From Enterobacter sp. R4-368 (GTDB lineage Bacteria; Pseudomonadota; Gammaproteobacteria; Enterobacterales; Enterobacteriaceae): DNA of 64,000 nucleotides. A program made the translations under genes and the position numbers. Positions 9,683 through 18,745 of this stretch are shown here, piece after piece; position 1 is the stretch's first letter; the number at the start of each line of letters is the position of its first letter. The notes below the pieces were generated by a model. That model was not told where the DNA came from. It saw only the letters and a list, made by a program, of their open reading frames with translations, and did no database searches. Location: the NCBI RefSeq assembly GCF_000410515.1, contig NC_021500.1:992001-1056000 (forward strand), given 5' to 3'.

Positions 9683-10588
9683 TTAACGCAGCAGGGACAG
9701 CATGGTCTGCGGAACCTGGTTGGCCTGGGCCAGCACGGAAGAACCAGCCTGCTGCAGGATCTGCGCGCGGGACATGTTCGACACTTCAGTCGCGTAGTCA
9801 GAATCCTGAATACGGCTGCGTGCGGAAGACAGGTTGTTCACGGTGTTGTTCAGGTTAGTGATGGTGGATTCGAAACGGTTCTGGGACGCACCCAGCAGGC
9901 TGCGCTGAGAGTCAACCGCTTTGATTGCCGCATCGATATCTGCCAGCGGGTTACCATCGGTGGTGCCGCCGCTGTTCACTGTACCGCTCAGAACGTCAAA
10001 GCCTTCAGCAGCGGTAGAACGTGCAGTACCGTTGATGGTCTGGCCGGTGGTCTGGGACGTTGCGCCAGAAGCGTTGAACAGGTTGTAAGAATCAGAAGAA
10101 GTCAGGCTGATGGAGATCTGCTCACCGTCTTTCGCGCCAACCTGGAAGTTGTAGCTGCTGGTGCCGGAACCGGTGTTCAGCACTTTGATGCCGTTGAAGT
10201 CGGTCTGGGTGGTAACACGGTTCACTTCTTCCATACGCTGGTTAACTTCAGCCTGGATGGAGTCGATGTCAGAGGCAGAGTTAGAGCTGTTCTGCGCCTG
10301 AACGGTCAGGTCACGGATGCGCTGCAGGTTGTTGTTGATTTCGCCCAGCGCGCCTTCAGCGGTCTGTGCCAGAGAGATACCGTCGTTCGCGTTACGTGCA
10401 GCAACGGTCAGACCGTTGATGTTGGAAGTAAAACGGTTAGCAATTGCCTGGCCAGCCGCATCATCTTTTGCACTGTTGATACGCAGACCGGAAGAGAGAC
10501 GCTCGATCGAGGTGCCCAGAGAAGACTGAGATTTAGTCAGGTTGTTCTGGGTCATCAGCGACAGGGTGTTAGTATTAATAACAGCCAT
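9683..10588 (-). CDS. fliC: Flagellin, copy 1
   Basis: 301 residues. Filament subunit exported through the flagellar type III apparatus. The sequence is essentially the conserved D0/D1 helices: the N-terminus begins [16 protein letters not shown] and the C-terminus ends [11 protein letters not shown]. Only a short central region (~140-215) replaces the D2/D3 domains of the ~495-residue Salmonella protein. That region is rich in Ser, Thr, Asn and Gly, as expected for an O-glycosylation acceptor (inference). Relative to copy 2 it differs at nine positions, all within 143-209. The gene has its own sigma-28 promoter and terminator. Of the three copies it lies nearest the glycosyltransferase genes. 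Confidence 0.97.
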   Translation of the reverse strand: MAVINTNTLSLMTQNNLTKSQSSLGTSIERLSSGLRINSAKDDAAGQAIANRFTSNINGLTVAARNANDGISLAQTAEGALGEINNNLQRIRDLTVQAQNSSNSASDIDSIQAEVNQRMEEVNRVTTQTDFNGIKVLNTGSGTSSYNFQVGAKDGEQISISLTSSDSYNLFNASGATSQTTGQTINGTARSTAAEGFDVLSGTVNSGGTTDGNPLADIDAAIKAVDSQRSLLGASQNRFESTITNLNNTVNNLSSARSRIQDSDYATEVSNMSRAQILQQAGSSVLAQANQVPQTMLSLLR

Positions 10589-10656
10589 GATAATTATCCT
10601 TCAGTGAGAAATTTATATTCCGGTATGGGCCAGCGGCTTCATCACCGTCATAATTG

Positions 10657-10683
10657 TTATCGACGACCTTGTAGAACTCTTTA
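10657..10683 (-). promoter_or_regulatory. Sigma-28 promoter of flagellin copy 1
   Basis: Minus strand reads TAAA-N15-GTCGATAA, one base from the FliA consensus TAAA-N15-GCCGATAA, about 70 nt upstream of the start codon. Confidence 0.9.
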
Positions 10684-10737
10684 GTAATTTTTCTATTTTT
10701 TGAGCAATTTTCGTCGAAAATATGCGCAAATCACAAA

Positions 10738-10765
10738 ATAAAAAAGCGCCGACAAGCGGCGCTTT
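10738..10765 (-). terminator. Terminator of flagellin copy 2
   Basis: Stem AAAGCGCCG with CGGCGCTTT, loop ACAAG, A-rich on the plus-strand left side (T-run in minus orientation). The hairpin is identical to that of copy 3, so the duplicated unit included the terminator. Confidence 0.87.
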
Positions 10766-10786
10766 CTGATACTGCATAATTTGCGA

Positions 10787-11692
10787 TTAACGCAGCAGGG
10801 ACAGCATGGTCTGCGGAACCTGGTTGGCCTGGGCCAGCACGGAAGAACCAGCCTGCTGCAGGATCTGCGCGCGGGACATGTTCGACACTTCAGTTGCGTA
10901 GTCAGAATCCTGAATACGGCTGCGTGCGGAAGACAGGTTGTTCACGGTGTTGTTCAGGTTAGTGATGGTGGATTCGAAACGGTTCTGGGACGCACCCAGC
11001 AGGCTGCGCTGAGAGTCAACCGCTTTGATTGCCGCATCGATATCCGCCAGCGGGTTACCATCGGTGGCGCCGCCGCTGCTTACCGTACCGCTCAGAACGT
11101 CGAAGCCTTCAGCAGCAGTAGAACGCGCAGTACCGTTGATGGTCTGGCCGGAAGTCTGGGACGTTGCACCGGTAGCGTTGTACAGGTTGTAAGAGTTGGA
11201 AGAGCTCAGGCTGATGGAGATAGTTTCGCCGTCTTTCGCGCCAACCTGGAAGTTGTAGCTGCTGGAGCCAGAACCGGTGTTCAGCACTTTGATGCCGTTG
11301 AAGTCGGTCTGGGTGGTAACACGGTTCACTTCTTCCATACGCTGGTTAACTTCAGCCTGGATGGAGTCGATGTCAGAGGCAGAGTTGGAGCTGTTCTGCG
11401 CCTGAACGGTCAGGTCACGGATACGCTGCAGGTTGTTGTTGATTTCGCCCAGCGCGCCTTCAGCGGTCTGTGCCAGAGAGATACCGTCGTTCGCGTTACG
11501 TGCAGCAACGGTCAGACCGTTGATGTTAGAAGTAAAACGGTTAGCAATTGCCTGGCCTGCAGCGTCGTCTTTAGCGCTGTTGATACGCAGACCGGAAGAG
11601 AGGCGCTCGATCGAGGTGCCCAGAGAAGACTGAGATTTAGTCAGGTTATTCTGGGTCATCAGCGACAGGGTGTTAGTATTAATAACAGCCAT
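10787..11692 (-). CDS. fliC: Flagellin, copy 2
   Basis: 301 residues, identical to copy 1 over residues 1-142 and 210-301. The nine differences from copy 1 are T143S, Q157T, T163S, D166N, F171Y, S174T, T181S, N205S and T209A. Most exchange Ser for Thr or change charge in the surface-exposed central segment, while the polymerising D0/D1 helices stay fixed. It has its own sigma-28 promoter, with a 5' leader nearly identical to that of copy 1. A second or third complete flagellin at the fliC locus is unusual; E. coli has one. Confidence 0.97.
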   Translation of the reverse strand: MAVINTNTLSLMTQNNLTKSQSSLGTSIERLSSGLRINSAKDDAAGQAIANRFTSNINGLTVAARNANDGISLAQTAEGALGEINNNLQRIRDLTVQAQNSSNSASDIDSIQAEVNQRMEEVNRVTTQTDFNGIKVLNTGSGSSSYNFQVGAKDGETISISLSSSNSYNLYNATGATSQTSGQTINGTARSTAAEGFDVLSGTVSSGGATDGNPLADIDAAIKAVDSQRSLLGASQNRFESTITNLNNTVNNLSSARSRIQDSDYATEVSNMSRAQILQQAGSSVLAQANQVPQTMLSLLR

Positions 11693-11760
11693 GATTATTA
11701 TCCTTCATTGAGTAATTTATATTCCGGTATGCGCCAGCGGCTTCATCACCGTCATAATTG

Positions 11761-11787
11761 TTATCGACGGGGTTAACGAACTCTTTA
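11761..11787 (-). promoter_or_regulatory. Sigma-28 promoter of flagellin copy 2
   Basis: TAAA-N15-GTCGATAA on the minus strand, same spacing and -10 variant as the promoter of copy 1. The downstream leader of about 80 nt matches copy 1 with only a few changes. Confidence 0.9.
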
Positions 11788-11826
11788 GGGATTTTTTTAT
11801 TTTTATTCGGCTTATTTTTCAAAGAA

Positions 11827-11854
11827 ATAAAAAAGCGCCGACAAGCGGCGCTTT
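11827..11854 (-). terminator. Terminator of flagellin copy 3
   Basis: Same stem and loop as the terminator of copy 2 (AAAGCGCCG, ACAAG, CGGCGCTTT), with an A-rich plus-strand flank giving the T-run in minus orientation. Confidence 0.87.
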
Positions 11855-11875
11855 CTGATACGACGTAATTTGCGA

Positions 11876-12781
11876 TTAACGCAGCAGGGACAGCATGGTC
11901 TGCGGAACCTGGTTGGCCTGGGCCAGTACGGAAGAACCAGCCTGCTGCAGGATCTGCGCGCGGGACATGTTCGACACTTCAGTCGCGTAGTCAGAATCCT
12001 GAATACGGCTGCGTGCGGACGACAGGTTGTTCACGGTGTTGTTCAGGTTAGTGATGGTGGATTCGAAACGGTTCTGGGACGCACCCAGCAGGCTGCGCTG
12101 AGTGTCAACCGCTTTGATTGCCGCATCGATATCTGCCAGCGGGTTACCGTTGGTGGTACCGCCGCTGTTCACTGTACCGCTCAGAACGTCGAAGCCTTCA
12201 GCAGCGGTAGAACGTGCAGTACCGTTGATGGTCTGGCCGGAAGTCTGGGACGTTGCACCGGTAGCGTTGTACAGGTTGTAAGAATCAGAAGAGGTCAGGC
12301 TGATGGAGATCTGCTCGCCATCTTTCGCGCCAACCTGGAAGTTGTAGCTGCTGGTGCCGGAACCGGTGTTCAGCACTTTGATGCCGTTGAAGTCGGTCTG
12401 GGTGGTAACACGGTTCACTTCTTCCATACGCTGGTTAACTTCAGCCTGGATGGAGTCGATGTCAGAGGCAGAGTTGGAGCTGTTCTGTGCCTGAACGGTG
12501 AGGTCACGGATACGCTGCAGGTTGTTGTTGATTTCGCTCAGCGCGCCTTCAGCGGTCTGCGCCAGAGAGATACCGTCGTTCGCGTTACGTGCAGCAACGG
12601 TCAGGCCGTTGATGTTGGAAGTAAAGCGGTTAGCAATTGCCTGGCCAGCAGCGTCATCTTTAGCGCTGTTGATACGCAGACCAGAAGACAGGCGCTCAAT
12701 AGACGTACCCAGAGAAGACTGAGATTTAGTCAGGTTGTTCTGAGTCATCAGAGACAGGGTGTTAGTATTAATAACAGCCAT
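11876..12781 (-). CDS. fliC: Flagellin, copy 3 (fliD-proximal)
   Basis: 301 residues. It differs from copy 1 at G82S, F171Y, S174T, T181S, D211N and S227T. It stands next to divergent fliD, the normal fliC position, and has a 5' leader unlike that of copies 1 and 2, so its upstream region is probably the ancestral one (inference). Conserved flagellin D0/D1 regions are complete and the central variable domain is as short as in the other copies. Confidence 0.97.
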   Translation of the reverse strand: MAVINTNTLSLMTQNNLTKSQSSLGTSIERLSSGLRINSAKDDAAGQAIANRFTSNINGLTVAARNANDGISLAQTAEGALSEINNNLQRIRDLTVQAQNSSNSASDIDSIQAEVNQRMEEVNRVTTQTDFNGIKVLNTGSGTSSYNFQVGAKDGEQISISLTSSDSYNLYNATGATSQTSGQTINGTARSTAAEGFDVLSGTVNSGGTTNGNPLADIDAAIKAVDTQRSLLGASQNRFESTITNLNNTVNNLSSARSRIQDSDYATEVSNMSRAQILQQAGSSVLAQANQVPQTMLSLLR

Positions 12782-12849
12782 GATGTAATTCCTTAAAAAA
12801 AGTTATCAGATTCAGGCATCTGCCTACGGTTTTCTCACCGTCCCCCTGA

Positions 12850-12876
12850 TTATCGACCGCCTCTTAGCAACCTTTA
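12850..12876 (-). promoter_or_regulatory. Sigma-28 promoter of flagellin copy 3
   Basis: TAAA-N15-GTCGATAA on the minus strand, the same class III element as the other two copies, but in a different sequence context. Confidence 0.9.
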
Positions 12877-12958
12877 GAAAAAAAGATCATTTTTTTAAAG
12901 CCGCAAACTGCCCGCTATTCTTTATCTTTATTCCGCCATTGTTTTAAAAAAAACCCTC

Positions 12959-12985
12959 TAATCTTTTCGCAGTCGCTGCCGATAA
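12959..12985 (+). promoter_or_regulatory. Sigma-28 promoter of fliDST
   Basis: TAAT-N15-GCCGATAA: perfect -10 and three of four -35 bases of the FliA consensus, 37 nt upstream of the fliD start codon, divergent from the flagellin promoters. Confidence 0.88.
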
Positions 12986-13022
12986 TCCCCACAGTGATTG
13001 TCTAAAACTGAAGGATAAAGAA

Positions 13023-14441
13023 ATGGCAACTATTAGTTCTATCGGAGCAGGCACCAGCTTAAGTTCGTCGCTCAGTACGCTGTATAGCCAGCTGCAGACG
13101 GCCGAAGAGACCAGGCTGACGCCAATTACCACTCAGCAGACATCGTATAAAGCAAAACTCACTGCCTGGGGCATCGTTCAGACGTCGCTGACCAAGCTGC
13201 AAACAGCGGCCAATGCGCTGAAAGATACTTCCAAAATTGCATCGGCCAAAGTTTCCAGCACTAACACGGCGTTTACCGCCTCCCTGGCGACCAGTGCAAC
13301 GGCGGGATCATATTCTATTGAAGTGACGTCGCTGGCAGCAGCGCAGTCGCTGCTCAGCCCGAAAGCGGCAAGTAAAGATACGGATTTAGGTGATAGCAGC
13401 CTGAGCTCGCGTACCATTACGATCACCCAACCGGGTCAAAAAGATCCGCTGACCGTTACGCTGGCAAGCGATAAGACCAGCCTGGCGGATATCCGTGATG
13501 CGATCAACGCGAAAGCAGGAAGTGTGACCGCAAGTATCATTAAAGCCGATGACAGCAGCTACTATCTGGCGCTGACCTCGCGCGATAGCGGTACCACCAA
13601 CCAGATGACGATCACCACTAATGATACCGAGTTAGCCAAGTACGTTAGTTATGATTCAAGCAATGCCGGCAGCGCCAGCAATACCATGACGCAGCAGGTT
13701 GCCGCTGCTGACGCCAACCTGAAGATCAACGGCGTGGCGATCACGCGTAGCAGTAACACCATCACCGATGCGCCGGAAGGCGTAACGCTGACGCTGAACA
13801 AGACCAATATCGGCAGCCCGGAAACGCTGGCGGTAACCAAAGATAATGCGCCAATGACTGCGGCGGTGCAGGCGTTTGTTGATGCTTATAACTCCCTGCA
13901 AACCACCATTGCCAACCAGACAAAATACACGAAAGTGGATCAGGGCAGTACGTCTCAGGACAACTCTAACGGCGATCTGCTGGGTGACGGTACGCTGCGT
14001 AACATTCAGACGCGTCTGCGCTCGCTGCTCTCCTCTTCTCAGAGCAATACCGGCAGCTACAATATCCTGTCGCAGCTGGGTATTACCCAGGATGTCTCCG
14101 GCAAATTGACCGTTGACAGCACCAAGCTCGACAAAGCGCTGACGGAAAAATCAACTGACGTGATCTCTTTCCTGACCGGTGATGGCAAAACCACAGGTTT
14201 TGCGACGCAGGCCAGCAATCTGCTGGACGATTTCCTCGGTACTGACGGCACCGTGCAGAATGCAACCGATGGGATTAACAAGACGCTGAAAAAGCTGTCT
14301 GAGCAGTATGACCGGGTTAACGACCAGATCACCGCAACCATGGCTCGTTATAAAGCGCAATTTACAAGTTTAAGTACGCTGGTATCGTCACTGGAATCAA
14401 CCGGTAACTATTTGACCCAGCAATTTAACAAGACCAATTAA
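13023..14441 (+). CDS. fliD: Flagellar filament cap protein FliD (hook-associated protein 2)
   Basis: 472 residues, close to the E. coli length (468). FliD forms the cap at the filament tip that folds and inserts exported flagellin. The N-terminal ISSIGAGTSL and the C-terminal coiled-coil region ending in LESTGNYLTQQF are typical of FliD_N and FliD_C; the middle is the variable outer part. AAGGA lies upstream of ATG 13023. First gene of fliDST, divergent from flagellin copy 3, and driven by the sigma-28 promoter at 12959. Confidence 0.97.
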   Translation: MATISSIGAGTSLSSSLSTLYSQLQTAEETRLTPITTQQTSYKAKLTAWGIVQTSLTKLQTAANALKDTSKIASAKVSSTNTAFTASLATSATAGSYSIEVTSLAAAQSLLSPKAASKDTDLGDSSLSSRTITITQPGQKDPLTVTLASDKTSLADIRDAINAKAGSVTASIIKADDSSYYLALTSRDSGTTNQMTITTNDTELAKYVSYDSSNAGSASNTMTQQVAAADANLKINGVAITRSSNTITDAPEGVTLTLNKTNIGSPETLAVTKDNAPMTAAVQAFVDAYNSLQTTIANQTKYTKVDQGSTSQDNSNGDLLGDGTLRNIQTRLRSLLSSSQSNTGSYNILSQLGITQDVSGKLTVDSTKLDKALTEKSTDVISFLTGDGKTTGFATQASNLLDDFLGTDGTVQNATDGINKTLKKLSEQYDRVNDQITATMARYKAQFTSLSTLVSSLESTGNYLTQQFNKTN

Positions 14442-14464
14442 TAAAGTATTCGTTGAGGTTTGAA

Positions 14465-14875
14465 ATGTATACGAAATCGGGAACTCAGGCTTATGCTCAG
14501 GTCGGCGTGGAAAGCGCCGTCCTGAGCGCCAGCCCGCATCAACTTGTGGTACTGCTTTTTGATGGCGCGTTAAGCGCCATGAAAAGGGCTGCGATCCTGA
14601 TTGAGCAGGGAGATATTCCCGGTAAAGGACAGGCGCTTTCAAAGGCTATTAATATCATTACCAACGGTTTGCGTGCCGGTCTCGACCACGAAGTCGGTGG
14701 CGAGATCGCCGCAAACCTGGACAGTCTTTATGACTATATGACACGACGTCTTTTACAGGCTAATCTCCACAATGACCTCTCCGCCATTGATGAAGTTTCA
14801 ACGTTGCTCAACAACATTGCTGATGCCTGGAAAGAGATTGGCCCCAATAATCAAAACGCGCGGGACACTTACTAA
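14465..14875 (+). CDS. fliS: Flagellin export chaperone FliS
   Basis: 136 residues from ATG 14465, exactly the E. coli length. An in-frame TTG at 14453 is ignored because the protein should begin MYTKSGTQAY and GAGG precedes ATG 14465. FliS binds the C-terminal disordered part of flagellin in the cytoplasm, prevents premature polymerisation and delivers it for export. Signature: SPHQLVVLLFDGAL near residue 30. Here it would have to serve three flagellins with identical C-termini. Its stop overlaps fliT as TAATG. Confidence 0.96.
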   Translation: MYTKSGTQAYAQVGVESAVLSASPHQLVVLLFDGALSAMKRAAILIEQGDIPGKGQALSKAINIITNGLRAGLDHEVGGEIAANLDSLYDYMTRRLLQANLHNDLSAIDEVSTLLNNIADAWKEIGPNNQNARDTY

Positions 14876-15234
14876 TGGAAGCAAATTTCGGGTTGCTCCA
14901 CCACTATCAGCAGCTGTTGGTCACCAGCCGCACCATGCTTAACCTCGCGAAGGAAGGGCGTTGGGACGAACTCATTGAGCACGAGTTGAAATACATTACC
15001 GCTGTGGAGAAACTGACACAGTTCCAGGATATGAGTGAAGTCGCGCCTCAAATGCAGGCGCAAATTCGCCCGTTGCTACAGCAAATTCTGGAAAATGAAG
15101 TTTCACTCAAAGAACTGTTAAGCCAGCGAATGGACGAGCTGCGGACATTGGTTGGACAGACATCCCGACAACATAACCTACATTCGACATATGGACGTCT
15201 CTCTGGAAACATTTTATTCCCCAACGAGATCTAA
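14875..15234 (+). CDS. fliT: Flagellar export chaperone and FlhDC antagonist FliT
   Basis: 119 residues (E. coli 121), all-helical. In enteric bacteria FliT binds FliD before export and, when free, inhibits FlhDC. The start at 14875 overlaps the fliS stop by one base, so translation is coupled. Recognised by N-terminal residues (LLHHYQQLL) and its position at the end of fliDST. Confidence 0.94.
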   Translation: MEANFGLLHHYQQLLVTSRTMLNLAKEGRWDELIEHELKYITAVEKLTQFQDMSEVAPQMQAQIRPLLQQILENEVSLKELLSQRMDELRTLVGQTSRQHNLHSTYGRLSGNILFPNEI

Positions 15235-15245
15235 TCTCATGCCCG

Positions 15246-15276
15246 GCGGGTGATACAGGAACAGTCCATCACCCGC
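15246..15276 (+). terminator. Probable terminator after fliDST
   Basis: Stem GCGGGTGAT with ATCACCCGC (9 bp, 13-nt loop) shortly after the fliT stop; only a short T-rich tail follows (CGGTTTTC), so efficiency is uncertain. Confidence 0.55.
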
Positions 15277-15408
15277 TACGGTTTTCGCCTTCCCCCCTCT
15301 TCCCGTTCTTATCTCGCAATACAAATTCCCACGCCACTATGTGCGTAGCGGTTCGTCGTTTCTGAAATCTCAGCCATACTTCCAGCGTCTCATTCTGGAG
15401 CATGGAAG

Positions 15409-16896
15409 ATGAAAAACCCCACCCTGTTGCAAACGTTTCACTGGTACTCCCCTGATGGCGGCGCACTCTGGCCGGAACTTCGCGCGCGCGCAGGTGCGCT
15501 GAGCGACATGGGGATCAATATGGTCTGGCTTCCACCGGCGTACAAAGGTGCCGCAGGCGACCAGTCGGTGGGTTATGACAGCTACGATTTATTCGATCTC
15601 GGTGAGTTTGATCAGAAAGGTAACGTCGCCACCAAATACGGGGATAAAGCGCAACTGCTCGCCGCCATTGACGCGCTGCAGGCGAACGGTATCGCCGTGC
15701 TGCTGGATGTGGTGGTCAATCACAAAATGGGCGCCGATGAAAAAGAAGCGGTACGCGTGAACCGGGTCAATCAACAGGATCGCACGCAAATTGACGACGA
15801 GGTTGTTGCATGTGAAGCCTGGACGCGCTTCACCTTCCCTGCCCGAGCCGGGAAATATTCGCGATTTATCTGGGATTACAAATGCTTTAGCGGCGTCGAT
15901 CATATTGAAAATCCGGACGAATACGGCGTATTTAAAATCGTTAACGACTATACCGGCGACGGCTGGAACGACCAGGTCGACGACGAGCTGGGCAACTTCG
16001 ACTACCTGATGGGCGCCAATATCGATTTTCGTAACCATGCGGTGACGGAAGAGATCAAATACTGGGCGCGTTGGGTAATGGAACAGACTCACTGCGACGG
16101 TTTTCGTCTGGACGCGGTGAAACACATTCCGGCCTGGTTCTATAAAGAGTGGATCGAGCATGTGCAGGAAGTCGCGCCCGGGCCGCTGTTTATCGTCGCG
16201 GAATACTGGTCCCATGAAGTGGAAAAGCTGCAGCAGTATATCGGCCAGGTTGAGGGCAAAACGATGCTCTTTGACGCGCCGCTGCATATGAAATTTCACG
16301 AAGCCTCGCAACAGGGGCGCAATTACGATATGCGCCAGATCTTCGACGGAACCCTGGTGGAAGCCGATCCGTTTCACGCCGTAACGCTGGTTGCCAACCA
16401 CGACACGCAACCCCTGCAAGCCCTGGAAGCGCCGGTCGAAGCCTGGTTTAAACCGCTGGCCTATGCGCTGATCCTGCTGCGTGAAAATGGCGTGCCGTCA
16501 GTCTTTTACCCGGATCTGTTTGGCGCAAGCTACGACGATACCGGCGGCGATGGCGAAACCTACCACGTCGATATGCCAGTCATTGAAAATCTCGAACGGT
16601 TAATTCTCGCCCGCCAGCGTTTCGCCCACGGCGTGCAAACCCTGTGGTTTGATCATCCTAACTGCATCGCCTTTAGCCGCAGCGGCACCGAATGTGAGCC
16701 GGGTTGCGTGGTGGTGATGTCCAATGGCGACGAGGGAGAAAAGCAGCTGATGCTGGGGGAGAACTACGCCAGTAAAGTGTGGCGGGATTTTCTTGGTAAC
16801 CGCGAGGAGACGATCACCACCGATGAACATGGTGAAGGAACATTCACCTGCCATGGGGGTAGCGTCAGCGTGTGGGTCATTGAGGATGCGCTATAA
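15409..16896 (+). CDS. amyA: Cytoplasmic alpha-amylase AmyA
   Basis: 495 residues, the E. coli length. GH13 enzyme that hydrolyses internal alpha-1,4 bonds of maltodextrins and starch in the cytoplasm; there is no signal peptide. Catalytic residues are visible: nucleophile D235 in GFRLDAVKH, acid/base E265 in FIVAEYW, and D332 in ANHDTQ. GGAAG precedes ATG 15409. amyA next to fliT is the conserved enteric order. Confidence 0.96.
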   Translation: MKNPTLLQTFHWYSPDGGALWPELRARAGALSDMGINMVWLPPAYKGAAGDQSVGYDSYDLFDLGEFDQKGNVATKYGDKAQLLAAIDALQANGIAVLLDVVVNHKMGADEKEAVRVNRVNQQDRTQIDDEVVACEAWTRFTFPARAGKYSRFIWDYKCFSGVDHIENPDEYGVFKIVNDYTGDGWNDQVDDELGNFDYLMGANIDFRNHAVTEEIKYWARWVMEQTHCDGFRLDAVKHIPAWFYKEWIEHVQEVAPGPLFIVAEYWSHEVEKLQQYIGQVEGKTMLFDAPLHMKFHEASQQGRNYDMRQIFDGTLVEADPFHAVTLVANHDTQPLQALEAPVEAWFKPLAYALILLRENGVPSVFYPDLFGASYDDTGGDGETYHVDMPVIENLERLILARQRFAHGVQTLWFDHPNCIAFSRSGTECEPGCVVVMSNGDEGEKQLMLGENYASKVWRDFLGNREETITTDEHGEGTFTCHGGSVSVWVIEDAL

Positions 16897-16927
16897 AAAT
16901 GCGCCGGGCAATATGCAGGCCCGGCGT
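16895..16927 (-). terminator. Hairpin between convergent amyA and yedD
   Basis: GC-rich stem (GCGCCGGGC with GCCCGGCGT, 9-nt loop). The A-run before it gives a T-run in minus orientation, so it should mainly end yedD transcripts and may also serve amyA. Confidence 0.6.
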
Positions 16928-16932
16928 GCCAT

Positions 16933-17343
16933 TTAGTGCGTAATGTTCAGCCCGGATTTTGTTAAAGCGTCCTGGCATTCAACCGTGGGTTTATCGACGC
17001 GTTGCAATGTCAGACCATCAAACTCCAGCGTATTACCTTCGCGCTCAAGGCGGTAAATGTCGCGTTTTTGCGTCACGTTATACAGCTTGTCGCCATGACG
17101 CATCAGCTTGCCCGGAACGGCAATCACGCGCTGCCACTGGCGGCAATCGAGTGTATCACCCTCTTTTGTCACGATAAGGCTGGCGATGGCTTCCGGGCTC
17201 ACCAGGCTGCTTTGCGGCCCGGAAGATTGCCAGTAACCCGCCAGCCCTGCCGGTGCGGGCTGTTTCACCACCGCATCGTAATTATCCACCTGAACGCAGC
17301 CGCTCAGCAGCATCGCCGCGCCAATAATCACTCGCTTTTTCAT
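16933..17343 (-). CDS. yedD: YedD lipoprotein
   Basis: 136 residues. The signal peptide ends in the lipobox LLSGC with the lipidated Cys at 16, so it should be membrane-anchored in the envelope; the residue after Cys is Val, favouring outer-membrane sorting. Function is unknown. The match to E. coli YedD rests on length, position between amyA and yedE, and sequence. Confidence 0.9.
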   Translation of the reverse strand: MKKRVIIGAAMLLSGCVQVDNYDAVVKQPAPAGLAGYWQSSGPQSSLVSPEAIASLIVTKEGDTLDCRQWQRVIAVPGKLMRHGDKLYNVTQKRDIYRLEREGNTLEFDGLTLQRVDKPTVECQDALTKSGLNITH

Positions 17344-17536
17344 TATTTATCCTGCTCGCGAAGAAAAAAATATTGTGGCATTAAAGCATTATCATCGCCA
17401 CCCTTTCCCCCACCGCCTGCAAGTTTGATCTGTACCAGGTTTTTCGCCTTTTTTACGTTAGCTTGTCATCCCGCCCGTGTATTATCCGGGGTTCTTTTGC
17501 ATTACCCGTTCCTTCTGAGTTCAGAGGCTCATTTCT

Positions 17537-18745
17537 ATGTCATGGCAACAGTTCAAAGACCGCTTTCTGATTAAGTTCTGGTCTCCCGTCCCGGCAGTTA
17601 TCGCTGCGGGCATCCTCTCCACTTACTATTTTGGTATCACCGGCACGTTCTGGGCGGTTACCGGCGAGTTTACCCGCTGGGGCGGTCAGTTATTGCAACT
17701 GGCAGGTGTACATACCGAAGAGTGGGGCTACTTCAAATTGATCCACCTTGACGGCACGCCGCTCACCCGTATTGATGGCATGATGATCATCGGCATGTTC
17801 GGCGGCTGTTTCGCCGCCGCGCTGTGGGCGAACAACGTCAAGCTGCGTTTGCCGCACAGCCGTATCCGCATCATGCAGGCCATTATCGGCGGGATGATTG
17901 CCGGTTTCGGCGCACGTCTGGCGATGGGCTGTAACCTCGCCGCCTTCTTTACCGGTATTCCGCAGTTCTCGTTACACGCGTGGTTTTTTGCCGTCGCCAC
18001 CGCCATTGGCTCATGGTTTGGCGCACGCTTCACGTTGCTGCCGCTGTTTCGCATCCCGGTTAAAATGCAAAAAGTCTCAGCCGCCTCACCGCTGACGCAA
18101 AAACCCGCTCAGGCAAAACGTCGTTTTCGTATCGGCATGCTGGTGTTCGCCGGCATGGTGGGTTGGGCGCTGCTGACGGCAATGAACCAGCCCAAATTAG
18201 GCCTGGCAATGCTGTTTGGTGTGGGTTTTGGTCTGCTTATCGAACGTGCGCAAATCTGTTTTACCTCAGCCTTCCGCGATATGTGGATCACCGGGCGCAC
18301 GATGATGGCGAAAGCGATTATTTTCGGGATGGCGGCCAGCGCTATCGGCATCTTTAGCTATGTCCAGCTGGGCATGGAAGCCAAAATTATGTGGGCGGGT
18401 CCGAATGCGGTGATCGGCGGCTTGCTGTTCGGCTTTGGTATTGTACTGGCAGGCGGCTGTGAAACCGGCTGGATGTACCGCGCGGTGGAAGGCCAGGTAC
18501 ACTACTGGTGGGTTGGGCTGGGTAACGTGCTTGGCTCAACGATCCTCGCCTATTACTGGGATGATTTATCCCCTGCGCTGGCCACCAGCTGGGACAAAAT
18601 CAACCTGTTGAAAACCTTCGGTCCGCTGGGTGGCCTGCTGGTCACTTATCTTTTGTTGCTCGCCGCCTTCTTGTTTGTCGTCGGCTGGGAAAAACGCTTC
18701 TTCCGCCGCGCTAACACGGTGGCTACCGTTAAGGAGACTGCATGA
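17537..18745 (+). CDS. yedE: YedE, YeeE/YedE-family selenium metabolism membrane protein
   Basis: 402 residues with about ten hydrophobic segments. The family carries sulfur or selenium compounds across the inner membrane; YedE is linked to selenium use because it co-occurs with yedF. Conserved Cys motifs typical of YeeE-type channels are present (MGCNLAAFF and GGCETGW). AGAGG lies upstream of ATG 17537. The stop overlaps the yedF start as ATGA. Confidence 0.94.
   Translation: MSWQQFKDRFLIKFWSPVPAVIAAGILSTYYFGITGTFWAVTGEFTRWGGQLLQLAGVHTEEWGYFKLIHLDGTPLTRIDGMMIIGMFGGCFAAALWANNVKLRLPHSRIRIMQAIIGGMIAGFGARLAMGCNLAAFFTGIPQFSLHAWFFAVATAIGSWFGARFTLLPLFRIPVKMQKVSAASPLTQKPAQAKRRFRIGMLVFAGMVGWALLTAMNQPKLGLAMLFGVGFGLLIERAQICFTSAFRDMWITGRTMMAKAIIFGMAASAIGIFSYVQLGMEAKIMWAGPNAVIGGLLFGFGIVLAGGCETGWMYRAVEGQVHYWWVGLGNVLGSTILAYYWDDLSPALATSWDKINLLKTFGPLGGLLVTYLLLLAAFLFVVGWEKRFFRRANTVATVKETA

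Larger units (their letters stand above)
9683..12781. repeat. Tandem array of three flagellin units (~1.1 kb period)
   Basis: Three direct repeats of about 1.1 kb, each holding a full coding region, promoter and terminator. Coding regions are almost identical outside the central ~210 bp. Such an array can expand, contract or exchange sequence by homologous recombination (inference). Confidence 0.95.

Noticed and set aside
9683..12781. Flagellin phase-variation switch (invertase type)
   Set aside because: All three genes have the same orientation and their own intact promoters; no invertase gene or short inverted repeats around a promoter were seen.
9488..12796. Long plus-strand open frames (398, 331 and 308 codons) opposite the flagellin genes
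   Set aside because: They are exact antisense shadows of the three flagellin genes, kept open by strong codon bias; low-complexity Gly/Val/Arg composition and no ribosome-binding sites.
15589..16419. 276-codon minus-strand frame inside amyA
   Set aside because: Shadow of amyA, whose catalytic residues are all present on the other strand.
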